Under the pieces are notes generated by a model, which had not been told where the DNA came from, searched no databases, and saw only the letters and a list, made by a program, of their open reading frames with translations. From positions 60,452,566-60,516,565 of the forward strand of contig OX411547.1 in assembly GCA_948146395.1 (NCBI GenBank): 64,000 nucleotides of DNA, read 5' to 3'. The translations under genes were made by a program, and so were the position numbers. The DNA is from Fragum whitleyi. Its lineage: Eukaryota; Mollusca; Bivalvia; Cardiida; Cardiidae. Positions 13,301 through 28,300 of this stretch are shown one piece after another (the first letter of the stretch is position 1; each line of letters begins with the position of its first letter).

Positions 13301-16300
13301 AACTTGTCTGAAATTTCATCAAGACAATCATTCTGACCAAATTTCAGGTTGATTGGGCAATAAATATGGCTTCTAGAGTGTCTACAAGGTTTTACTAAGA
13401 TTTGACCCTGTGACCTCATTTTTGTCCCCAATTGACCCAATTTCGAACTTGTCCGAGATTTCATCAAGTCATTCATTCTGACCAAATTTCAGGTTGATTG
13501 GGTAATAAATATAGCTTCCAGAGTGTCTACAATGTTTGTCTAAGATTTGACCCCGTGACCTCATTTTTGACCCCACTTGACCCAATTTCGAACTTGTCCA
13601 AGATTTCATCAAGATAATCATTCTGACCAAATTTCAGGTTGATTGGACCAAAAATATGGCTTCTAGAGTGTCTACAAGGTTTTTCTAAAATTTGACCCTG
13701 TAACCCCATTTTTGACCCCACTTGACCCAATTTCGAACTTGTCCGAGATTTTATCAAGACAATCATTCTGATCAAATTTCCGGTTGATCGGGCAAAAAAT
13801 GTGGCCTCTAGAGTGTCTAAAAGGTTTTTCCAAAATTTGACCCTGTGACCCCATTTTTGACCCCACTTGACCCAATTCTGAACTTGTTCGAGATTTCATC
13901 AAGACAATCATTCTGACCAAATTTCAGGTTGATCGGGCAAAAAATGTGGCCTCTAGAGTGTCTACAAGGTAAATGTTGACGACACACGACGCACGACAGA
14001 CGACGGACATCACTCGACCACAAAAGCTCACCTTGAGCACTTCGTGCTCAGGTGAGCTAATAATTACATGCATAATCATAATCATTCTCCTGTTTACAGC
14101 ATACTCCTGACAGTGAATTTTTGGCAGACAATATAGACTAAGATCAGCCTGCACAGATGTAGAGTCTGATCTAAGTCCACACTACTTACTTTGTATGTCA
14201 TGATGGTGAGGAAAATCTTGACCAGGACTGGTTGAAATGTCAAAATTATTAGATTTAAATTTGTTTGAAATAAAAAAGTTCAAATTAAGCAGGGTAATTA
14301 TTTAAACATCTAACCTTTCAACTTCATCTCTTTGTCGTCCTCTTCTGAATTTATCCCTCAGATCCACTGTTCTCCTAGGTGACTCTTCTCTCCTCCCATT
14401 TCTATCTCTGTCCCGCCTTTCTCTGTAGTCCATCCCTCTTTCCCTTATACCACGCACCTTCTCCCTTAAGTCCCGCCCCCTTTCTCTATAATCCTGCCTC
14501 TCATCTTGGTACCTCCTATCCATACGATCATCCATATTTCTCCTATCTCTCTGTCTATCCTCTCTCTGTCTGTCATCCCTCTGTCTATCTTGATTATTAC
14601 TTATAATTTTGTCTTGTTCTGCTCTCCAGTGGGGTGGAGTCACACTTCTCTCGGGGTTCCAGCTGCTGCGTTTATATCTCTATAAAGGAAAATGAAGCAT
14701 AAATTAGCAAGAAGTCCAGCCACCATGAGATACAATTGGAAACATTTCTTTTTGAAAAGGAGAAATTGTCGCTATCAAACCTGGTATGTAGTTTACTTTA
14801 TTTTTAATTGTATTTCATTTCTAGCTTTCTTCATTTTTTTGTTACATTTTCTTTTCTAACCTTTTTTTTACAGATTCTACAGTATTTTGTCTAGTAAAGA
14901 AAGTAGTGAAGTACTGATCAAGCCTTTTGCCTAAAACCTTGTATTCAATACAAAACAGTAACATGTGCACATACATTGTACAAATAATGGATCTAGATGA
15001 AGTGTTGCACAAGTCATTTGAAATATTTCAAAGATACAAATCAAGGAGTATTATCATTGCCAACTTCTTTTTTACATTTATTGGTAATTTCAACAAGAGT
15101 AAAATGTCCTATTATCGACACCTTAAGGCCAAATAAATGGATCATTTCATTTTTTCTCTTCTTCCCTAAAGGAAATCTACCATCTTGTAAAGTGACATTT
15201 CATTGGTCATTTTATTGAAATATCTAAAGAAGTATTTAACCAAAAAATTTGACCAATCAAATGCTCTTTCACTTATGTGTCCTGGTATACCAAAATATTA
15301 CTTGTTATCCTAATTCCGACACCCCACTTCCTAATTCCGACACCCTTTGGAACCAATGCAAAAACTTAAGAAATGTTTGAATCAACATAAAAAACAGTCC
15401 AAATAATAATTCTAAAACCTATTTGAAGCTAAATGATGAAAAGTAAATCTCTGATGTACTGTTTAAGTAATAATAACTTATAATACAAACATAAATAGGA
15501 AATAATTACTGTTCACCTGACAAATTGCTCCTCAGTTGGCTGTGTTTAATTCCCCATAAAAAAATGTACTACTTTTACCAAAAAATTGCATTTAATTGAA
15601 CATAAGGCAGTTTCTTAAACTTGCCATTTCATTAAGCTAGGCCTTTACATATGCATGTGCCTTGCGGAATATTAAGCAGAAATAGTAATTGGTCATTTTA
15701 AAAGATTAAGATAACATGTCATGATTTAATTTTGAAATTATTCAAATATACATGTATGTCAATGTATATGTTAATGTTAAAATATATAATCAAATTACAG
15801 TTGGTTTTTTTTTTTTTTTTTTTTTGCTTTACAAATAAAATTAAAGTTACAACTGTCCATAAATTCTATAACTAAGTATTTGAAATGATGAGTTGGAACT
15901 TAATGCATACATAAAGATGATCCCTGTTGAATGCAGTCTGCAATATACATATAATTAGTCTACTCGAAGAGACTATGCTTGTTTCATTGTCATTGTAAAC
16001 AAAAACTGGTGTAAATTATAGATCTCAAGAGATCCCAATCAACCAGTATAAGCAAAAAGTACAAATATTCAGCTTTCCGTTTTCAAAGACAGAACAAAAT
16101 GCTTCTTTATATTTGTAAGATTTATGGGTGCCTTCAGTTGATACTGATAGTCTGAAAAAGTTGGCTTATTTTTATCTAGCCCTTGTACATTTTTGTAGAT
16201 TAAAAGTATTAACTTTACTTGATTAAACAAAAAGAAAAAAACAAACTTTAAAGACTGAAAAGTTAATACAAATTTCTACAATCATAACTGATACATGAAG

Positions 16301-19300
16301 ACTAATTTGAGAGAATCTGTCTGGTCAAGTCAAATCATTCAAATATTTTTAATTCATATTTACAGAAGATTCAATTTCTAAATTGGTAACATATTCTTTG
16401 TAGTATCTAAGGAAATTATTGCCAGCCTGTATTTTCATTACTTAGACATCAAGTCATGATTCTTTGAAATCATTATTATTAAAGGCTTTCAAGGGTGTCA
16501 GAATTAGGATGAAGTGTCCAAACTGTCTTCCTAATTCCGACACCTCTTCTTTTCATTAAATGAGCTTTATTTTTAGGTTGTAAGAGTAAAACATTGGTTA
16601 AAATGCATAAAACTAAAGCAGTGAAGTCATTCTTTTTAATATCAAGTTTGGCTATCCCCTAATTTTTTTTAACATTTTAGATGCCTTGACCTATCTGTCA
16701 AAATAACACTTAACAAAAAAAATGAATTTTACGATTCCCATCCCTTTTCCATAAAGACAGAAGTTCCAATCAAAGCCAGGTGTAATGACTTAGTTAATAA
16801 TCTCATATCTATTGCATTTCAAGTCCCTAGTTCAAAGGATATTGAAAATATGAAGGGGTGTCGGAATTAGGAGGGTGTCGGAATTAGGACATTTTACTCA
16901 AGTATACTTAAGTTTGGCCCACAAAAATTAAGTCAAAAGCAGGTAGTATAGACTTAGATCAGACTGTATATCTGTTCAGGCTGATCTTAGTCTATACTGT
17001 CTTCTTAAGCTTTGTGTACAGCAGAAATATGGTATGAACAGCATGTACAAGGTTAACAAAATGTAGATTCACCAGGATGATGGTTTAACCCTTTCCTGTT
17101 TTACAAAATTTTGGACCTGTCCAAATTCAAAGATTTTGCAGACGAAAATTTAAAGTACATTTAATTTGAAAATAACCATTCAGTAGGGTAGAAAATAGTA
17201 TGGAAAAGGAAGAAATTGCTTGTCAGGAATGATTTCTTATTTTTTCACAATGTTTTCTGATTCATAAAATCACAGGCATGTAAAAAGCAGGGATAAACAG
17301 CAAAGTGTTCTATAAACAATAACTGTACTTACAATAAACCCTCGACCTTTCACCTTTTCTCCAGCTATATATCTTATCCTTGGTTGAGATCTTTTCTCAT
17401 CACGCTGATTTTCTCTTTCAGGCCTATATGAAAGATGGGTTCATTGAGAAAGAACACTACAGGTCCTATCTTATTGCAAAACACAACTATAGTCCTTTTG
17501 GATACTAACCCAACCCATTACCAGATGACAAAATTTTAGACCCTTCCAATTTGAAAGAAGATGCACACCGCAATTTCTATTTGATGGAATTGTTTGTATC
17601 TTAGGGAAGAAAATATTTTTTAAGCCAATTTTTTAGTATAAAAAATGTTTTTCAGAAGGAGTTGAAAAGTGACATTGCACTGGAATGGGTTATTTGCAGT
17701 TCTACTTTCATCAATATAAGCCAAAAATCATTAAGAAATTTTACTTAACTAGGAATTTTTCAAATTTGAAATTAAGAGTTTATATTTCATTGCACTTGGG
17801 ACATTAGATTCCCAAAAATCTCTTTTGGACAACAAAGCTATTTGTTACCAATTTTGAAATTAGAGATTGACTTTCAAATAAGCATACTTTTTGCATATGT
17901 AAGGGAGTATCAAAAAGTGCTTTCGTGAACTTATTTTAGTCTATAAATAACCTACAATTCAAGTTCGGTCATATTGGATTGGTTCATTTTCTTCAGTCCT
18001 GCATATTTTATTGGCCATTTAAATTTGATATACTTGCCAAAAGTAGATATACAAGGAACAGTTCATGAGCCATTTTTGTGAGACTAAAAATCCACTTACT
18101 TATCCAAATCAGCTCTATCTCGAGACAAAAACTTGTTTGATGGAACATCAGGAATCTCCTCTGGTCGAATGTTTCCATAAACAGTAGCTGGTTCCTGGTC
18201 CTCGTCTTTAGTCTCTCCTTCCTCTTCTTCACTGTAACATAAACAGGGAAACAGTTGGTGGGTATACAGTCAATCATGCATAATTGCAATCTTATAAAAT
18301 AAAGAATTTTGATTGGTTTAAATCGCATCACGTGGGGAAATCCATTGCACTTTATTTCTGTATAAAATGCAATAGGTCTATCGGGAAACCCCCGACCTTC
18401 GATCTGCATGTCCTGTGTTTTAAGAACTCGAAAACCGCTCGTTCCCCTTCCATATCGTAATATTGATATTTAATATATGAGAAATTAAGATATTTTCGAA
18501 AGAATTTATCATTAAAAGCATGCAGTTCAGATTCTGAGTCGATGTTTACAGCGAGTCGACGAAGACCACCAAGCAACCCTCTCAGCTAAGCCCGATCACG
18601 ATAGATTCGGTTTAAAATGCAGAATAACTTGTCAAAATTATGTTTAGATCATAAGTACCTCTACGAATGTCAAATTGTCGTTTATTTGTGTACCATTTGT
18701 TTAACTTTATGCCGTTTAAACTTCGATAGCGAGAAAAAAATCCACGATCTAAAAATAGACTAGAAAGTAGACTCGAAACTTTAATGTTTAGCCGAGTATT
18801 TTAATAGTTTCTTAAACCAAGAGGATTGCAATTATAAGGGCAGAGTGTCATTTTCACAGCGTTTATTGGGGTATAAAGTGCAATTGCCTTACCACATGGC
18901 TTAAACATAACGCCCTACGGGCGTTATTTGCCATGTGCTAAGGCAATTGCACTTTATACCCCAATAAACGCAGTGAAAAAGACACTCATCCCTATATTAA
19001 TTGACACAACTCTTATAAGTGAATACTTTGATAAAGTAAAGATTATCAAAAGTACCTAAACCAAAGCCAACTAGAGTGCCTTTGTCACAATATTCACAGC
19101 CACAGCACAAACCATTTTCAATGAAAAAACATTTTCCTATTTTGCAGCATACCACAGGATTTGACACTTACTGCTTTTTAGCATAAGCCTGAATGACATG
19201 TTAGCCCTTAATATTACAGGTCCTCCCTGATAACAATAATGGTGCTGCATGAAAACCGTGATTGATTTTCAGCAATTTGAGGAATAAATTGCAAGGGAAA

Positions 19301-22300
19301 CATTGTTGGAAAAGAAGAAATTGCTTTTGACAAGCAATTTCTTCTTTTTCTATAATGTTTTCCACATTTCACTTTAAAATACAAATTTTAGTATTAGAAA
19401 GACATTTTTTTCATAACTAAACATTTAAAATACTTAGTAAATAGTTGCCATTAACTCCAGGCCTGAAGGACCTGCAACATGGTAACATCTACAAGTCCTC
19501 CCTAAAATCCACAGGTCTTGGGCCAGAGTATCGATCCCTCCACTATCTCAAAATGGCAATGATATTATGCATGTTTACATGCTGATGAACATTCTGTGAA
19601 AGTGTAAGGTGACGCATTCCATAATTGAAGGAGGGGTGGGGAAAAGGATATCGGAGGTATGGCAAGCAAAATGTACAGACCAATGGACCAATGGATGGAG
19701 AAAATAGTGCCAATTTACAGTCATATTGCGAGAAGTTAACTTTACATAAATTGTATGAGAAATGTTATCAAGTGATCCTTTGCAAAGAAATTCTTGCTAC
19801 AAATTGTATTAAATTACAAGATAGGCCTGAGATACTCTACTGACTATCAAATTTACCTCAGTTTCATTTGATATTTCAGGACCTTTATAGCTTTGTAAAG
19901 AATGTACAAATGATAATCAAGCCCGCTTTCCCCTCTTAAATTCATATCTGCAATAATCCTTAGAACTATTTTTCAGTGTTTTCATTAAATTTTCACACAG
20001 AAAACAGGATAGAATTTTCCTTCGATTGAATGATTGAATGGAGTTTTACGCCACTTTCAACATTATTTCAGTTATATAGCGCCGGCTGGAGCACCTAACA
20101 ATTGGTTCCTGGTATTTCTATCACCAGTACAACCACCACATTCTTTCCGCGTCCAGCTGCTATCTCACATAGGTTAAGGATTATCAACCCATTGGTGAGA
20201 GACAAATAGTCGGAAAGAATGAGTGCCTCTGTCGGAGACCTCTAGATTGACAGTCTGACGCGCTACCAACTGCGCTATGACGGCGGCTGCCCCCTTTCGA
20301 AGAAGAGGGGTATATTGCTTTGCACTTGTCGATCAGTGGACCATTTTTTTTTGTTCAGAGCATCTCAAAAAGTATGCAAGCTAGAATCACGAAACTTCAC
20401 AGGTGAAATATCTCATTGAGGAGAAGTGCAGTGCACAAGAACCATAACTGTACTCATCATCATTTGTAAGTTATTGCCATTTTATGATTGACAAAGAATA
20501 GGCCATTGACCTGCTTTTTGGGGGCATAAATGTTTTACTAACATGTCTTGTTTAATAGTATTTGTACACTAAATTGCTTGACAGAAAATATTATGAGTTA
20601 TAAAAACATAAAGCACAATTTCCCCTTTTTTATGACCCTACAATCACCCTGTTTAGGTTTCAAGTAAATCCAAAAATAGTTGTAGACTTTTTTGCATAAA
20701 CCAGAATCTTTTAAGGCCAATAAGGACCCTTTTTAGTGTTTTTGGATCAGCCTCATTTTTGAAAGAAACCTCCCTTATGTCCCTACAAACATCCTATGAA
20801 AGTATTGCAAATATGATAATATTTGTGGACTTCATCGCATAACCTAGAATTGCACTCAAAAGGACAGTTGAACAGACAGATGGTTTGACAGGAAACAAGC
20901 CATTGCCAAAGCTCTTCGGACTTTTGTTCAGGATAGCCCAAAACTACACTATATTACATGATATGATGATGACAATCAAGGTTACATATTGATGGCTCAG
21001 CACGAAACAGTTGTAACTCCCTATAAACATATAGGGAGTTACAACCTTTTCACGCTAAGCCCTCGATATGTGTGAGACAAAGAAATCTTTAATGAACATT
21101 TGCTATTGAAAACTAGGGAAGATAATCAGGTGAGTGAGAAGATTTAAAATGAAAATCTATAGTAGTACTCTTCATTTAATCTATAATTAAATTTTAGTTG
21201 TGTCAATTGGATTTTGAGCATTTTGATTGGCTGAAAATTTGGATTTATTCCTCAATTAAAACAATTTTGAGCACACAGCTATTTTTATTATGGATAAATC
21301 TTTATTTTATTACTTCATGATATCAAATTATAAGATATGAAGAGAGTATTTCATGATTTTGTGGAGGTATGCAACTAATAGCATATCATGTATGAATCCG
21401 CTTTGTGTATTCATAGTGTGCTTGGGTTTTTAGTTTCATACCTCCATGAAATCAACAAATAATCTCTTCATCTCTTAAATCATTTGAGCATGTGTAGGAC
21501 ATTTCCAATAATTCAATATTTGTGCAATACAACCCTTGACCAGATTAGGCATACCAACAGTCTTCACAATGCTTAGATAGAAATGTCTCTCATTTCCAAT
21601 TTAGACTGTCAGTATTTTTTTTTGCTATATTCTGTGACTGTATCCTCAAGTGTCTCTTGCAGGTGTGAAATTCTTGGAAATCTGATGCAAAGGCTCCTTT
21701 ATCAAAATAAAGTCATAACATACCTAGATTCTTTAGCCTTCTTCTTTTTCTTTTCTTTCTTCTTCTTAGTTTTCTTCTTTTTCTTTTTTTTCTTCTTCTT
21801 TTTCCCTGTATCAGAGTCAGACGATTCAGATTCAGAACTTGACTTTTCAGATTCTGAACTTTCCTCGTCTGAAACTGCTTCCTTTTTCTTCTTTTTCTTT
21901 CCTGAATAATTCAAAATAGATTGCAGCTTTAAATAAAAATTCTATTGACCATACAAACACTTGCTCATATTGAGATGACTGTACAACTTTAAACATTTCC
22001 CATTATTCAAATTCAATCATTTTCTTGGATGGGCAACTTAAACAGTGTTAGCTGTAATTTAGACATTCAAGTCACCCTCCAAAGATTTGCCCTTGGTTTC
22101 ATGTCCATTACTTTATACTCACATACATGGGACCCAAAGCAGGGTGATAATTAGGTGTGACAAGCAATTTCTTTTTATTCCACAATATTTCCTGTTGGGT
22201 TAAGAGAATCTGAGTTTAGGAAACAGCCAATTCATACAATCTGAGCTACAAGATTGAGATTTTTAGTTGAACTATCACTATAGGTTTAGAGGCCAAAAAA

Positions 22301-25300
22301 CATGGCTTCTACCAGTCCTCTCTAAAATTCACAAGCCCCAGGCTCAAGGACTGGTATTTGTGTTGATCCTTGAAAACAATATTAAAATTTCATAAATTTA
22401 GCAATTATCTAACATACCATCACTAACACTGACCATGCCAAACTGATGACAAAAGATAATCCCATCAGTTTCGAAACAGCAAATCAAATGTGATCTGTCA
22501 GGCAAAAAGTCACCATATGGGTAGTGTGTCAACCCTTGTCAGACTGTGCAGGCTGACTAGGGTCAAAAGTTTTCATTACATTTGACTGATCTTCTGAATC
22601 AGGGGCCGAGGTTATAAAACTTTTCTCATTCACAAATCAGAATTTACTCAAATTTCAAATTGATATTTAAGCTGAAATTCTTTATTTATACCGTCATAAA
22701 TATAAGAAAATAAAAGATAATATTAATAAGTTGTTATAAATAACAACTTATCAATGTTATCTTTTCTTTTTATATATTTATTTAAATTCTAAATTTGAGA
22801 AGATTCTCAGTTAAGCATGAAAAAACCTTGGGCCCTGGAATTATCTTTCTATCTTCCTATGTCACCATTTTAGATATTGGCCCCTAAGTTGACCTTTCCA
22901 GGAACTAATCTCTTTTCAAATATCAATTCTACAGATTTTCTTGATGGTCCTTTTTTTATATGACAGGTCAGAAATATGTCTCAAATATAATTATACCTTT
23001 TGCCTTTAGCTGGAGCACCAGTTCACCACAGTTAGAAATAGTCACTGTTTGTACGGGTCTATTTTTCTTATCAGTGTCCAAGTTTTCTATAGTTTTTACA
23101 ACATCCTGACCACTGATCACATGACCAAACACACAATGTTTACTGAAAATAAACAAAATTCTTCTGTTTTTCTATTCTCATAATACTTCCTACTGATTAA
23201 TGCAGTCCGCCTTTTCTTTTGTTTGAAGCCAAAAACCCTGGCCATGGGCCTATGATATCTTAAGGTTATAGACCCGTAATAGTTCCGCATTTTTTTGGAA
23301 GTAAAGAACTTTTACAGTATTAACCTATGTTTCCTAATGATTTCATTAGGAAACCTTGGTCAATATCATGACAGATCATAGATTCCAAAATGTTGCAGAA
23401 ATATTACAGATTCCTTATCTTCAGTTTGGGAGTCCCTGCTTTTGATGAAAACTAATTCTTTTAAGCAATAAACTCTTACTTCAGGGTTAATTTTGACCTT
23501 TTTACTGGTTAATAGGGAAAGAAAGAGTTGAATTTAGGGCTTAACCTCAGGAGAGAATTGAAGACTATATTCAACAAGCAAATTCGTTGAATTGATATCC
23601 CCCGCCGAACATATTTTCATTGTCAATGGAGTTAATATCAAACTTAGGTACAGGTTATCTTTTATCTACATCAACCTAAGGTTTTCAAGAAATAGCGCGG
23701 AAAAGAATATCACTATGTATGTATATCGCTTAAACAGTCAGGGGCAGTAACTCTAAATTCGACGGTTGAACCAGGTAACCCCGACGATATGCGCATGTCC
23801 TCATTGTAGTGAAGCTGTGTGCCAGGTTTCATAAAAATCCCGTCTATAGTTTTCAAGAAATAGTGCGGAAATGAATATCACTCTGTATGTATATGGCTTA
23901 AACAGTCAGGGGCAGTAACTCTAAATTTCATGGTCGAACCGGGTAACCCAGAGGATATGCACATGTCCTCATTGTAGTGAAGCTGTGTGCCAAATTTCAT
24001 TAAAATCTGGCCTATAGTTTTCAAGAAATAGCGCGGAAACAAATATCACTCTGTATGTATATGGCTTAAACAGTCAGGGGCAGTAACTCTAAATTGGACA
24101 GTCGAACCGGGTAACCCCAACTATATGCACATGTCCTCTTTGAAGTGAAGCTGTGTGCCAAGTTTCATTAAAATCCGGTATACAGTTTTCAAGAAATAGC
24201 GCGGAAACGAATATCACTATGTATGTATATCGCTTAAACAGTCAGGGGCAGTAACTCTAAATTCGACGGTCGAACCAGGTAACCCCGACAATATGCAAAT
24301 GTCCTCATTGTAGTGAACCTGTGTGCCAAGTTTCATTGAAATCCAGTCTATAGTTTTCAAGAAATAGCGCAGAAACGAATATCACTATGTATGTATATTG
24401 CTTAAACAGTCAGGGGCAGTAACTCTAAATTTCATGGTCCAACCGAGTAACCCCGATAAAATGCACATGTCCTCATTGTAGTGAAGCTGTGTGCCAAGTT
24501 TCATTAAAATCCGGTCTATAGTTTTCAAGAAATAGCGCAGAAACAAATATCACTCTGTATGTATATGGCTTAAACAGTCAGGGGCAGTAACTCTCAATTC
24601 GACGATCGAACCAGGTAACCCGACGATATGCGCATGTCCTCAATGTAGTGAAGCTGTGTGCCAAGTTTCATTGAAATCTGGTCTATAGTTTTCAAGAAAT
24701 AGCGCGGAAACGAATGTCGGACGGACGGACGGACGGACAGAAAGACAGACGGACGGAAGGACGGACAGACATGGCAAAAACAATATCCCCCCCGAAAAAT
24801 TTTTTCGGCGGGGGATAAAAATTAGAAAAGGATTGAAGACTGTTCAAAACAGTCTTCAATTATTTCCTAAGGTTGATCCCCAGAGGGTCTATGGTACTCA
24901 CATCTGATAGTTTTAAGAGTCTAGATGCCTGTTTTACTCAACTTCTTCCGAAAAACAAGAGGACTATGATGGTCCTAGATTGCTCACCTGAGTCTCATTG
25001 ACCCCTGGGATATCACATTAATTAAATAGGCAGATGTCAACAAGGAGACAATTTCTACATAAGATCAATACCATGGAATGTTTTCAGCAAAGAGCAAGAA
25101 AAATAAACCTTTTTGCTCTTTGATTCTATATAAAAAGGGATGCACCTGGGTGGAGCCCTAATGTGACCCCTGGGGGTCTTGATATGAAAAAACTTTGTAG
25201 ATGTCCACTGGAAGGACGGACAGACATGGCAAAAACAATATCCCCCCCGAAAAATTTTTTCGGCGGGGGATAAAAATTAGAAAAGGATTGAAGACTGTTC

Positions 25301-28300
25301 AAAACAGTCTTCAATTATTTCCTAAGGTTGATCCCCAGAGGGTCTATGGTACTCACATCTGATAGTTTTAAGAGTCTAGATGCCTGTTTTACTCAACTTC
25401 TTCCGAAAAACAAGAGGACTATGATGGTCCTAGATTGCTCACCTGAGTCTCATTGACCCCTGGGATATCACATTAATTAAATAGGCAGATGTCAACAAGG
25501 AGACAATTTCTACATAAGATCAATACCATGGAATGTTTTCAGCAAAGAGCAAGAAAAATAAACCTTTTTGCTCTTTGATTCTATATAAAAAGGGATGCAC
25601 CTGGGTGGAGCCCTAATGTGACCCCTGGGGGTCTTGATATGAAAAAACTTTGTAGATGTCCACTGGATGATGCTACATACTTAATATGAAAGCTGTCTGC
25701 CTTCTGATTTCAGAGAAAACGATTTTTGAAGATTTTCCTATTTTCACCCATCGTGCTCAGATGAGCTAAACAGGATGTGCTCTCTGGAGCCCAAATATGA
25801 TCCCAGGGTCTTGATATGTACAAAATTGGTAGAGGTCCAATAGATGATGCTACATACTAAATATGAATGCTGTCTGCCATCTGGTTTTAGAGAAGGAGAT
25901 TTTTGAAGGTTTTCCTTTTTGAACCCTACGTGCTCAGAAAAGCTAAAAGGGTTGCACCCGGGCAAAGCCCAAATATGACCCTAGGGTCTTGATATAAACA
26001 AACTTGGTAATGGTCCACTAGATGATGCTACATAACAAATATGAAAGCTGTCTGCCATCTGGTTTCAGATAAGAAGCTTTTTAAAGATTTTCACTCTTTG
26101 ATTCTATGTAAAAAAGGTTGTGCCCGGGAAAAGCCCAAATATGACCCATGGGTCTTGATATGAACAAACTTGTTAGAAGTACACTTGATGATGCTACATA
26201 CCAAATAGGAAAGCTGTCTGCCTTCTGGTTTCAGAGAAGAAGATTTTTAAAGATTTTCCTATTTTCACCCTTTTTGTTAAGGGTAAAGGGAAAGTTAAGG
26301 GTGGATTTCATTCATTATGATTAGAGCTTAACCCAAGGAACAACCCTGCCAAGTTTCATCAAGATTTGCCCACTGGTTTAGAAGAAGATGTTTAAAGAAA
26401 TTGTAGACGATGGACTATGGACTACACACATTGCAAGACTGATGACGGACCCCAGACATTGTACAATCACAACAGCTCACCTTGAGCACTTTGTGTTCAG
26501 GTGAAGTGCTCAGGCGAGATAAAAAAATAATTGAAAGTCAAAATCACAATTCATACCTAGTAGTTTTCATTTGTTAGATTCTACCTAGCAATACCTCATT
26601 GGAATCGTCTTCAGAAGACAATTCCAAAGAGATAATGCATGGCAGAATTCCATTTTAGTACCTACTGTAGAAGCAACTTTATGTTTTTACTTATGCAAAA
26701 AAATGTGGCAAGATGTTAGTAAAACAGGCCCCTGGCTACCAATCTATGAGTCTCAGTCTCACTAAACCAGTGTCCCTTACGATCACATAAACTTACCCAT
26801 CTAAATGTGGTGTAGGCTTTGTTGTTCTGTTAAGTTCATCATATGAAAGAGATAGATAATAAATAGGTTTAGCATACATGCTGTATTTGAGTATCAAAGA
26901 CATTCAATAGTTGTGTACATTTTGTAAAGGCTCTTTCCTTTCATTACGTTATGAAACTGTACATGGAAAATATAAATGATCAAATCTGTATTTTGCTCAA
27001 ACAAAAATCATTCAATCAACACAAGCATCAGGTTGTCATGAAATAAACCTTAAGGTAGTGGACCCATAAAGTTCCGCAACATTTTGGACATGTTCTTTCA
27101 CAATGTTAACTGAGGATTCCTAATGAAAATCATTTGGAAGCCTCCGTTAACACTGTTAAAGTTCATGACTTCTGAAATGTTGCGGACAGGTTCACTACCT
27201 TAAGTTATTCACGAAAATAATAAGCATAATAATAAAAGGAAGATACTCTTTCTTAAAAGTCATTAAAAAAATATAAAATGTACATGTTTATTTCAAGGCT
27301 TAACCGCATATGAAAAGGTTATTATCTTAAACTTTCTCATTTATCTTTTTTTCATCACTTAGATAAATTGATAATCTTTCATAACCAAACATTTCAAATT
27401 CATTTTCTCTCCAAGTGCCTGTTCTAACAACAATGTTTTTCATCAATGGAGAAAGAATTTTCTGGTATTTCTCTGGTTAGAGAAAAAAGACAAGCCAATG
27501 TAGGAGTAAGTCAAAAACAAATGTAAGTGCTTACACATTGGCATAAATCTGTATAATACAGACTCGCAAAATTTTCGAAACACAGTACTCATATTTTTTC
27601 CATGTTATCATAATCTACAAACTGCTTTTGTGACCAAACCAAGTTGTGATTGTATGTTTAGAATAGGCACAAGCAAAGTAAGGTATTCATATATATAACT
27701 TTATATCATTATAAATTATCTGCCGTCCTCTTTAAGTTACCTTTTACTGTGTTCCCTTCGTTGTTATCTGTATACAAGTATAAAAATGAACAAATGTAAA
27801 CCCCTTGCCAAAAAAAGAGCATTTCATTATGAGGTGACAGTTTTTTCCTTCCTTTGATAAAACCTTAATACTTTCTATTCAATGGAAAATATGCAATATG
27901 ACTGAAACAACACAGTATTCAAATCACATATTACCTTAATATCAATGCATGTCAGAATGTTAAAAAAAAAAAATTCTAATGTTTTCCATCTAAAATTCTT
28001 TATTCTTTGTATTCTATCCTGTAGTCATATGTGACCTGCCTTTACTTGACCCGTCTCTCATAGATAAAATACTTTGAAAGAGCCAAAAGTATCGACCCTA
28101 GTCACTTTTATTACAAACTACAAAGACTTATAATATGGCAACATCACAAGAGTGAGTTTTATATGTATTTTTATATTACACAGATGTTATTAACTTAGTG
28201 TAATAACTATGCAAATGAGCTAAGAACATATGGCAATGTTGTATTGTTGTTGTAAAATGACGTCATAATGAATTTGCTGACTTCATTTATGTTTCATGGA

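Noticed and set aside
13093..13920. Overlapping minus-strand frames with repeated [14 protein letters not shown]
   Set aside because: Produced by the 145-bp tandem array; not a conserved protein.
21583..21909. Plus-strand frame rich in F and S opposite exon 8
   Set aside because: Complement of the lysine and serine codons of exon 8; no independent support.
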